From positions 1 to 12,495 of the forward strand of contig CANKLK010000055.1 of NCBI GenBank assembly GCA_947482805.1: a DNA stretch of 12,495 nt. Reading direction: 5' to 3'. This document shows positions 1-4,860 of this stretch, one piece after another. The DNA is from Flavobacteriaceae bacterium (GTDB lineage Bacteria > Bacteroidota > Bacteroidia > Flavobacteriales > Flavobacteriaceae). The notes under the pieces are model-generated. The model had not been told where the DNA came from. It ran no database searches and was given only the letters and a program-made list of their open reading frames with translations. Each line of letters opens with the position of its first letter. Position 1 is the first letter of the stretch. A program made the translations under genes and the position numbers.

Positions 1-39
1 AAAAAGCTTGAGTATCGTCGGAACGACGATACAGGATCA
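1..39. repeat. Palindrome-containing direct repeat, copy 1 (may extend left of the window)
   Basis: This stretch matches bases 89-127 at 36 of 39 positions. Inside it is a perfect palindrome: GTATCGTCG (12-20), spacer GAA, CGACGATAC (24-32), followed by CAGGATCA. It begins at the window edge, so its true left boundary is unknown. It lies upstream of tRNA-Thr and has no coding potential that I can see. A repetitive or mobile origin is inference; the repeat itself is directly visible. Confidence 0.8.
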
Positions 40-60
40 TCGCCTTCAAGGTGGTAATCC
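34..60 (+). other. Predicted hairpin in the region upstream of tRNA-Thr
   Basis: GGATCATCGCC (34-44) can pair with GGTGGTAATCC (50-60) across a TTCAA loop. That gives ten pairs, two of them G-U wobbles, with one C-A mismatch. It overlaps the tail of repeat copy 1. The run of A after it (61-68) is not a T-tract on this strand, so it does not look like a + strand intrinsic terminator. On the opposite strand the same A-run lies upstream of the hairpin. No function is known to me. Confidence 0.45.
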
Positions 61-88
61 AAAAAAAATAGTTTCGATTATTCGGAAC

Positions 89-127
89 AAAAAGTATGAG
101 TATCGCCGGAACGACGATACAGGATCA
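89..127. repeat. Palindrome-containing direct repeat, copy 2
   Basis: Second copy of the repeat at 1-39, offset by 88 bp, differing at three positions. Its palindrome is GTATCGCCG (100-108), GAA, CGACGATAC (112-120). The single arm change turns one pair into C-A when read as + strand RNA, but into a G-U wobble when read as - strand RNA, so pairing is better kept on the - strand. The copy is followed by CAAGCTTGA, and AAGCTTGA (129-136) also occurs at 4-11. Confidence 0.8.
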
Positions 128-182
128 CAAGCTTGATTTTAATTCTTTAATTATTTGGAATTTAAGATTCGGAATTTTTAAA

Positions 183-206
183 GGACATTCAATAAGGTAA
201 GTGTCC
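183..206 (+). other. Short hairpin just upstream of tRNA-Thr
   Basis: GGACATT (183-189) pairs with AGTGTCC (200-206), with one G-U wobble and a 10-base loop. It ends 17 bases before the tRNA-Thr 5' end. It has no T-tract. It could be a processing or leader structure of the tRNA-tuf transcript; that is inference only. Confidence 0.35.
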
Positions 207-223
207 AAGTATCAGGGAAAACT

Positions 224-295
224 GCCGACTTAGCTCAGGGGTAGAGTGCTTCCTTGGTAAGGAAGAGGTCACGGGTTCAATTCCCGTAGTTGGCT
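224..295 (+). tRNA. tRNA-Thr, anticodon GGT
   Basis: A complete cloverleaf can be drawn by hand. The acceptor stem is GCCGACT with AGTTGGC (one G-U pair). The D arm is GCTC/GAGT. The anticodon stem CTTCC/GGAAG encloses TTGGTAA, with anticodon GGT at 256-258. The T arm is ACGGG/CCCGT around TTCAATT. The discriminator is T295 and the 3' CCA is not encoded. This tRNA reads the ACC/ACU threonine codons. It lies 61 bp before tuf, the tRNA-tuf arrangement seen in many bacteria, so the two are probably transcribed together and separated by tRNA processing. Confidence 0.97.
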
Positions 296-356
296 CAAAT
301 TAAATTGAAAATTGAACACTAATAAATATATATAACTAAGTTTAAAATTAATTAAA

Positions 357-1544
357 ATGGCAAAAGAAAATTTTAACCGTAACAAGCCCCACTTAAACAT
401 CGGAACGATTGGGCACGTTGACCACGGAAAAACTACATTAACTGCTGCAATTACAAAAGTATTGTCTGATGCAGGTTACTGTCAAGCAAAATCATTTGAT
501 CAAATTGATAATGCTCCTGAAGAAAAAGAAAGAGGTATTACTATCAATACATCACACGTTGAGTACGAAACTGCTAACCGTCACTACGCACACGTTGACT
601 GTCCAGGTCACGCGGATTATGTGAAAAACATGGTTACTGGTGCTGCTCAGATGGATGGTGCTATCTTAGTAGTAGCTGCAACTGACGGGCCAATGCCACA
701 AACTCGTGAGCACATCCTTCTAGGTCGTCAAGTTGGTATTCCAAGAATCGTTGTATTCATGAACAAAGTGGATATGGTTGATGATGCTGAATTATTAGAA
801 TTAGTTGAAATGGAAATCAGAGACTTATTGTCTTTCTACGAATATGATGGAGATAATGGTCCTGTTATTCAAGGTTCTGCATTAGGTGGATTGAATAATG
901 ACCCTGCTTGGGTTCCAAAAATTATTGAATTGATGGAAGCATGCGATAATTGGATTGAAGAGCCAATTCGTGATACAGCTAAACCATTCTTGATGCCGGT
1001 TGAGGACGTATTTACAATTACAGGTCGTGGAACTGTTGCTACAGGTCGTATCGAAACAGGAGTTGCTAATACAGGAGATCCAGTTGAAATCATTGGTATG
1101 GGAGCTGATAAATTGACTTCTACAATTACTGGAGTAGAGATGTTCCGTAAAATCCTTGACAGAGGAGAAGCTGGAGATAACGTTGGTTTATTGTTAAGAG
1201 GTGTTGATAAAGCTGATATCAAAAGAGGTATGGTTATCATTAAGCCAGGTTCAGTAAAACCACACGCTAATTTTAAAGCTGAGGTTTATATCTTGAAAAA
1301 AGAAGAAGGTGGTCGTCACACACCATTCCATAATAACTACCGTCCACAGTTCTATGTACGTACAACTGACGTAACAGGAGTTATTTCTTTACCAACAGGT
1401 GTAGAGATGGTAATGCCAGGTGATAACTTAACTATTGAAGTTGCTTTATTAAGCCCAATCGCTATGAACGTAGGTTTACGTTTCGCTATCCGTGAAGGTG
1501 GTAGAACAGTTGGTGCTGGTCAGGTAACTGAAATAGTAGCTTAA
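357..1544 (+). CDS. tuf: Elongation factor Tu
   Basis: This 395-residue GTPase delivers aminoacyl-tRNA to the ribosomal A site in the cytoplasm. The G domain shows the P-loop GHVDHGKT (residues 19-26), switch I ending in RGITI (59-63), the DCPGH switch II motif (81-85, catalytic His85) and NKVD (136-139) for guanine recognition. The two C-terminal beta-barrel domains follow, with [11 protein letters not shown] opening domain 2 and a terminal [12 protein letters not shown] segment. Length and start agree with bacterial EF-Tu (about 394-397). The ATG follows an A/T-rich leader with no Shine-Dalgarno motif, as is normal in Bacteroidota. tRNA-Thr lies upstream, and a strong hairpin follows 15 bp after the stop. 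All catalytic residues are intact. Whether other tuf copies exist cannot be seen from here. Confidence 0.99.
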   Translation: MAKENFNRNKPHLNIGTIGHVDHGKTTLTAAITKVLSDAGYCQAKSFDQIDNAPEEKERGITINTSHVEYETANRHYAHVDCPGHADYVKNMVTGAAQMDGAILVVAATDGPMPQTREHILLGRQVGIPRIVVFMNKVDMVDDAELLELVEMEIRDLLSFYEYDGDNGPVIQGSALGGLNNDPAWVPKIIELMEACDNWIEEPIRDTAKPFLMPVEDVFTITGRGTVATGRIETGVANTGDPVEIIGMGADKLTSTITGVEMFRKILDRGEAGDNVGLLLRGVDKADIKRGMVIIKPGSVKPHANFKAEVYILKKEEGGRHTPFHNNYRPQFYVRTTDVTGVISLPTGVEMVMPGDNLTIEVALLSPIAMNVGLRFAIREGGRTVGAGQVTEIVA

Positions 1545-1559
1545 TTATAAAATAAATAC

Positions 1560-1600
1560 AAATCCAGTGTCGTTTATTTTAAACGACACTGGATTTTAAT
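1560..1600 (+). terminator. Intrinsic terminator-like hairpin after tuf
   Basis: A perfect 17-bp stem pairs 1560-1576 (starting AAATCCAGTG) with 1580-1596 around a TTT loop. The descending arm ends in TTTT followed by AAT, so the T-tract is short. A run of A (in ATAAAATAAATACAAA) precedes the stem, so it could also act on the opposite strand. It separates tuf from tRNA-Trp, which begins at 1609, leaving almost no room for an independent promoter between them. Confidence 0.85.
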
Positions 1601-1608
1601 AATAATCA

Positions 1609-1679
1609 ACGGGCGTAGTTCAAGGGTAGAATAGCGGTCTCCAAAACCGTTGATGGGGGTTCGAATCCCTCCGCCCGTG
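1609..1679 (+). tRNA. tRNA-Trp, anticodon CCA
   Basis: The cloverleaf is complete. The acceptor stem ACGGGCG/CGCCCGT is perfect. The D arm is GTTC/GAAT. The anticodon stem GCGGT/ACCGT encloses CTCCAAA, with anticodon CCA at 1641-1643. The T arm is GGGGG/CCCTC around TTCGAAT. Discriminator G1679 is the expected tryptophan identity base, and the 3' CCA is not fully encoded. secE begins 16 bases after the tRNA end, so mature secE mRNA would have a very short leader if it is released by tRNA 3' processing. A tRNA-Trp next to secE is a known bacterial arrangement. Confidence 0.97.
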
Positions 1680-1695
1680 CAAAAATAAAAATACA

Positions 1696-1893
1696 ATGAC
1701 AAAAGTTGTTAATTATATATCAGAAGCATTTGAAGAATTAAAAACAAATGTTACTTGGCCAGAATGGTCTGAAGTACAGCGCCTCACTATTATTGTGGCT
1801 GTTTTTTCAGTAGTTTTTGCTTTAGCAACATGGGGAGTTGACGAACTATGCGCAAAAGCAATTGCTGGGATTTTTAATTTGATAAAATCATAA
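1696..1893 (+). CDS. secE: Preprotein translocase subunit SecE
   Basis: A 65-residue inner-membrane subunit of the SecYEG channel; SecE clamps and stabilises SecY. An amphipathic N-terminal helix (about residues 7-18, SEAFEELK) leads to the conserved VTWPEWSE stretch (19-26), then one hydrophobic transmembrane helix at about 30-48 and a short C-terminal tail. This is the single-span short form, unlike the three-span E. coli protein. The ATG follows an A-rich spacer right after tRNA-Trp. nusG starts 10 bp downstream, the usual secE-nusG pair, so the two are almost certainly co-transcribed. Identification rests on the WP motif, the size and the neighbour. Confidence 0.96.
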   Translation: MTKVVNYISEAFEELKTNVTWPEWSEVQRLTIIVAVFSVVFALATWGVDELCAKAIAGIFNLIKS

Positions 1894-1903
1894 TTTCTCT
1901 GAA

Positions 1904-2455
1904 ATGGCATATAATAATGTGAAAAAATGGTATGTGGTTCGAGCTGTAAGTGGACAGGAGAATAAAGTTAAAGCTTACATCGAAACAGAAATCAATAGAT
2001 TAGGCATGTCAGATTACGTATCTCAAGTTCTCGTACCGACTGAAAAAGTGGTGCAGGTAAGAGATGGTAAAAAAATAGCCAAGGATAAAGTTTATTTTCC
2101 TGGTTATGTAATGATTGAAGCTAATCTAGTTGGTGAAATACCTCATATTATCAAATCGATTACAAGCGTAATTGGTTTTTTAGGTGAAGTAAAAGGCGGA
2201 GAGCCTGTACCATTGCGACTATCAGAAGTGAATAGAATGTTAGGGAAAGTTGATGAATTAGCTGTTAATACAGATACTCAAGCGATTCCTTTCAAAATAG
2301 ATGAAACGGTTAAGGTTATTGATGGTCCTTTCAATGGATTCAACGGAACTATTGAAAAAATCAATGAAGAAAAGCGTAAACTTGAAGTGATGGTGAAAAT
2401 TTTCGGAAGAAAAACACCATTAGAATTGAGCTTTATGCAAGTTGAAAAAGTATAA
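1904..2455 (+). CDS. nusG: Transcription termination/antitermination factor NusG
   Basis: A 183-residue core transcription factor that binds the beta' clamp of RNA polymerase and, through its C-terminal domain, ribosomal protein S10 or Rho. The NGN domain starts at [16 protein letters not shown] (7-22) and includes the YFPGYVMIE strand. After a linker, the KOW domain carries [19 protein letters not shown] (136-154) and the FGRKTPLEL motif with Phe167, matching the residue that contacts S10 or Rho in E. coli. The length is typical of the housekeeping protein rather than the longer specialised paralogues. It forms a unit with secE (10-bp gap) and is separated from rplK by a structured 65-bp leader. 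Confidence 0.98.
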   Translation: MAYNNVKKWYVVRAVSGQENKVKAYIETEINRLGMSDYVSQVLVPTEKVVQVRDGKKIAKDKVYFPGYVMIEANLVGEIPHIIKSITSVIGFLGEVKGGEPVPLRLSEVNRMLGKVDELAVNTDTQAIPFKIDETVKVIDGPFNGFNGTIEKINEEKRKLEVMVKIFGRKTPLELSFMQVEKV

Positions 2456-2474
2456 TTTGTTACACTATTATAAA

Positions 2475-2513
2475 CGGCAAACGTCTGCTTCCACAGACTG
2501 CTGCAAATTTTTT
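2475..2513 (+). promoter_or_regulatory. Structured leader of rplK: bulged hairpin followed by T6
   Basis: Inner stem GTCTG (2483-2487) pairs with CAGAC (2494-2498) around a CTTCCA loop. Outer stem CGGCA (2475-2479) pairs with TGCTG (2499-2503), including one G-U. An AAC bulge (2480-2482) on the 5' side separates the two stems. CAAA and TTTTTT (2508-2513) follow, and the rplK ATG is 7 bases further on. In E. coli, L1 represses this operon by binding the rplK leader at two helices joined by an asymmetric loop, so this could be an L1 site, a weak attenuator, or both. The structure is seen; the regulatory role is inferred. Confidence 0.5.
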
Positions 2514-2520
2514 AAAAACA

Positions 2521-2967
2521 ATGGCTAAAGAGATTAGTAAAGTAGTTAAACTACAAGTTAAGGGAGGTGCTGCGAACCCATCGCCACCGGTTGGACCTGC
2601 TCTGGGAGCTGCTGGTGTTAATATCATGGAGTTTTGTAAGCAATTTAATGCTAGAACTCAAGATCAACCTGGCAAAGTGTTACCGGTACAAATTACCGTG
2701 TATAAAGACAAATCGTTCGATTTTGTTGTAAAAACTCCACCTGCTGCAATTCAATTATTGGATGCTGCTAAATTGAAATCTGGTTCAGGCCAGCCTAACA
2801 GAAAAAAAGTTGCTAACGTAACTTGGGATCAAATTAAAGGAATCGCTGAAGACAAGATGGTTGATTTAAATGCATTCACAATCGAATCTGCTATGAGCAT
2901 GATTGCTGGAACAGCTAGATCTATGGGTATAACTGTAACTGGAGATTCTCCTCTAAACAAAGGATAA
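2521..2967 (+). CDS. rplK: 50S ribosomal protein L11 (uL11)
   Basis: A 148-residue protein of the GTPase-associated centre of the large subunit. It binds the 23S rRNA region also targeted by thiostrepton and communicates with translation factors and stringent-response RelA. The N-terminal domain has the proline-rich [10 protein letters not shown] loop (20-29) followed by [14 protein letters not shown]; the prolines of the thiostrepton-contact region are present. The C-terminal RNA-binding domain includes [18 protein letters not shown] and ends near [10 protein letters not shown]. The protein is slightly longer than E. coli L11 (142). The stop is only 3 bp before the rplA start, so the pair is probably translationally coupled, as in other bacteria. 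Confidence 0.98.
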   Translation: MAKEISKVVKLQVKGGAANPSPPVGPALGAAGVNIMEFCKQFNARTQDQPGKVLPVQITVYKDKSFDFVVKTPPAAIQLLDAAKLKSGSGQPNRKKVANVTWDQIKGIAEDKMVDLNAFTIESAMSMIAGTARSMGITVTGDSPLNKG

Positions 2968-2970
2968 GAC

Positions 2971-3660
2971 ATGGCAAAATTGACAAAAAAACAAAAAGAA
3001 GCTGCTTCTAAAATTGAGAAAAACAAACTATATTCTTTAAAAGACGCTTCGTCTTTATTGAAAGTTGTTGCTTCTGCAAAATTTGATGAGTCAGTAGATA
3101 TTGCTGTTCGTTTAGGAGTTGATCCAAGAAAAGCAAATCAAATGGTAAGAGGTGTTGTTACACTTCCTCATGGAACCGGAAAAGATACTAAAGTGTTAGC
3201 TTTAGTTACTCCGGATAAAGAAGCAGAAGCGAAAGCTGCTGGTGCTGACTATGTTGGATTAGACGATTACCTTCAAAAAATTAAAGATGGTTGGACAGAT
3301 GTTGATGTAATCATCACTATGCCAGCTATCATGGGTAAATTAGGTCCATTAGGAAGAGTATTAGGACCAAGAGGATTAATGCCAAACCCTAAAACAGGAA
3401 CAGTAACCATGGAAATTGGTAAAGCTGTTGCTGAAGTAAAAGCAGGTAAAATCGACTTTAAAGTTGATAAAACCGGTATCGTTCACGCAGGAATTGGAAG
3501 AATCTCTTTTGAATCTGACAAACTTGTAGATAACGCACATGAAATTATTCAAACACTACTTAAATTAAAACCAACTGCAGCTAAAGGTACCTACATCAAG
3601 TCAATTCACTTGTCAAGTACAATGAGTCCTGCTATTGCTTTAGATCCTAAAGCGGTATAA
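2971..3660 (+). CDS. rplA: 50S ribosomal protein L1 (uL1)
   Basis: A 229-residue protein of the mobile L1 stalk, which helps move deacylated tRNA out of the E site; in many bacteria L1 also represses its own operon. Visible landmarks are [16 protein letters not shown], the PHGTGK segment, and the L1 signature [24 protein letters not shown] at residues 117-140. A lysine-rich N-terminus ([11 protein letters not shown]) precedes the fold. Length matches the family (about 230). It follows rplK after 3 bp and precedes rplJ by 21 bp. If autoregulation exists here, the leader hairpin before rplK is the obvious target. Confidence 0.98.
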   Translation: MAKLTKKQKEAASKIEKNKLYSLKDASSLLKVVASAKFDESVDIAVRLGVDPRKANQMVRGVVTLPHGTGKDTKVLALVTPDKEAEAKAAGADYVGLDDYLQKIKDGWTDVDVIITMPAIMGKLGPLGRVLGPRGLMPNPKTGTVTMEIGKAVAEVKAGKIDFKVDKTGIVHAGIGRISFESDKLVDNAHEIIQTLLKLKPTAAKGTYIKSIHLSSTMSPAIALDPKAV

Positions 3661-3681
3661 TTTAGTTAAACAAATTTTATT

Positions 3682-4182
3682 ATGACAAGAGAAGAAAAAT
3701 CAATCGCGATAGAAGATTTAACTGCAAAGTTGGCTAATGCAAATGTAGTTTACATTGCTGATACTTCAGGATTGAATGCTGAAACAACTTCTAACTTGAG
3801 AAGAACATGCTTTAAAGCAGGTATCAAATTAGAAGTAGTTAAAAATACTTTGCTAGAAAAAGCAATGGAAGCTTCAAGTAATGATTATGGTGATTTAGCT
3901 AGTGTATTAAAAGGAAATTCTTCAATTTTTATTGCAGATATCGCTAATGCACCGGCAAAAATTATCAAAGATTTCAGAAAAAAATCAGATAAACCAGCTT
4001 TTAAAGGAGCTTACATCAACGGTGAAATTTACATTGGAGATAACCTTATCGATAGCTTGGCATCCTTGAAATCTAAAGAAGAAGTTATTGGAGAAATCAT
4101 CGGATTACTTCAATCTCCTGCGAAACGTGTTATTGCAGCATTGTTAAACAATGCAGAGCAAAAAGGTGAAGCCGCAGAATAA
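3682..4182 (+). CDS. rplJ: 50S ribosomal protein L10 (uL10)
   Basis: A 166-residue base of the L7/L12 stalk. The N-terminal domain (about 1-130) binds 23S rRNA next to L11 and shows VVYIADTSGLNAETTSNLRR and KLEVVKNTLLEKAM, both typical of L10. The C-terminal helix (EEVIGEIIGLLQSPAKRVIAALL) is where L7/L12 dimers dock. Length is in the family range. The gap to rplA is just 21 bp (TTTAGTTAAACAAATTTTAT), too short for the long L10-binding leader that controls rplJL in E. coli. rplL follows after 54 bp. Confidence 0.98.
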   Translation: MTREEKSIAIEDLTAKLANANVVYIADTSGLNAETTSNLRRTCFKAGIKLEVVKNTLLEKAMEASSNDYGDLASVLKGNSSIFIADIANAPAKIIKDFRKKSDKPAFKGAYINGEIYIGDNLIDSLASLKSKEEVIGEIIGLLQSPAKRVIAALLNNAEQKGEAAE

Positions 4183-4236
4183 TTAAGAGCAGACTAAAAA
4201 AATAATAATTAAAGAACATTTTAAACGATAGAAAAA

Positions 4237-4611
4237 ATGGCAGATTTGAAACAATTCGCAGAACAATTAGTTAACTTGACAGTAAAAGAAGTTAACGATT
4301 TAGCTACAATATTAAAAGATGAGTATGGTATCGAACCAGCTGCTGCAGCTGTAGTAGTTGCTGCTGGTGGTGGAGATGCTGGTGCAGCTGCTGAAGAGCA
4401 AACAGAATTCACAGTTGTACTTAAAGAAGCGGGTGCTTCTAAATTAGCTGTTGTAAAAGCAGTTAAAGAATTAACAGGTTTAGGTTTGAAAGAAGCTAAA
4501 GATCTTGTTGACGGTGCACCATCTAACATCAAAGAAGGAGTTACTAAAGCAGAAGCTGAAGGTTTGAAAAAATCTTTAGAAGAAGCTGGAGCTGTTGTTG
4601 AGTTAAAGTAA
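4237..4611 (+). CDS. rplL: 50S ribosomal protein L7/L12 (bL12)
   Basis: A 124-residue stalk protein that recruits EF-Tu, EF-G and other GTPase factors and stimulates their GTP hydrolysis. The N-terminal dimerisation helices (about 1-32, including [20 protein letters not shown]) are followed by an Ala/Gly-rich hinge (about 36-52). The C-terminal factor-binding domain contains [20 protein letters not shown] and ends GAVVELK. Length and domain order are typical. The 54-bp gap after rplJ is A/T-rich without a clear structure. A strong hairpin follows the stop codon, which would let this protein, needed in several copies per ribosome, be made in excess over RpoB. Confidence 0.98.
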   Translation: MADLKQFAEQLVNLTVKEVNDLATILKDEYGIEPAAAAVVVAAGGGDAGAAAEEQTEFTVVLKEAGASKLAVVKAVKELTGLGLKEAKDLVDGAPSNIKEGVTKAEAEGLKKSLEEAGAVVELK

Positions 4612-4633
4612 CACAACACCGGTTTTAGAACTA

Positions 4634-4678
4634 GGTTTAGGCCTTGGACAAAAGCGTCCAAGGGCCTAAACCATTTTT
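4634..4678 (+). terminator. Terminator or attenuator hairpin between rplL and rpoB
   Basis: The arm 4634-4649 (GGTTTAGGCCTTGGAC) pairs with 4656-4672 around an AAAAGC loop, giving 16 bp with a single bulged G within 4662-4664. A then TTTTT (4674-4678) follows directly. This is the best terminator-like structure in the window. Because rpoB lies downstream on the same strand with no clear promoter between, partial termination (attenuation) is the likely role: more ribosomal stalk protein, less polymerase. A similar drop between rplL and rpoB is known in E. coli. An extra GGTTTTAG (4621-4628) upstream resembles the start of the 5' arm. Confidence 0.85.
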
Positions 4679-4726
4679 CGTATAATAAAATTATATCCAG
4701 TTTTATTAGTAATACGAAAAATTTTT
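4673..4726 (+). promoter_or_regulatory. Second AT-rich hairpin overlapping the terminator T-tract
   Basis: ATTTTTCGTAT (4673-4683) is the exact reverse complement of 4712-4722. Inside it AATAAAA (4684-4690) pairs with TTTTATT (4701-4707), leaving a TTATATCCAG loop and an AGTA bulge on the 3' side. The 3' arm runs into TTTTT (4722-4726). The 5' arm is the T-tract of the preceding terminator, so once transcribed through, this tract is held in a new stem. It may cap the 5' end of read-through rpoB mRNA or act as a second attenuator. The remaining leader, 4727-4860, has no structure I trust. Confidence 0.55.
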
Positions 4727-4860
4727 GATCGATAACGAAGAAAGAAAATGAGCGAACTTGGTTCATTTTTAAAGATGTATCGGTTATAAAAAGAAAGTAT
4801 GGGTTACTTAGTGTTTCTACACAAAAAATTACTTTTTTTTAATCAAAATTTTGCTCATTG

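Noticed and set aside
131..181. Possible promoter for tRNA-Thr around TTATTTGG and TTTTTAAAGG
   Set aside because: No pair of elements fits the Bacteroidota consensus and spacing; the AT-rich background gives many near matches.
312..344. TTG with TAAGTTTA 22 bp later, resembling the Bacteroidota -33/-7 promoter (TTTG, TAnnTTTG) before tuf
   Set aside because: The match is partial, sits in very AT-rich sequence, and would leave a leader of only a few bases; tRNA-Thr is better explained as co-transcribed with tuf.
869..1240. Open frame of 123 codons on the - strand inside tuf
   Set aside because: It lies opposite conserved tuf codons, has no recognisable domain and reflects the codon bias of the real gene.
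4221..4766. Open frame of 181 codons on the - strand across rplL and the following hairpins
   Set aside because: It mirrors the Ala/Lys-rich rplL coding strand and runs through the terminator hairpin; no family resemblance.
4811..4840. GTGT/ACAC mini-hairpin followed by A6 and T8 runs just before rpoB
   Set aside because: Only a 4-bp stem, and the T-run is separated from it; the homopolymers are more likely AT-rich leader.
4858..4860. TTG as the rpoB start, adding one residue
   Set aside because: The adjacent ATG gives the expected [10 protein letters not shown]-terminus, and ATG is far more common as a start.
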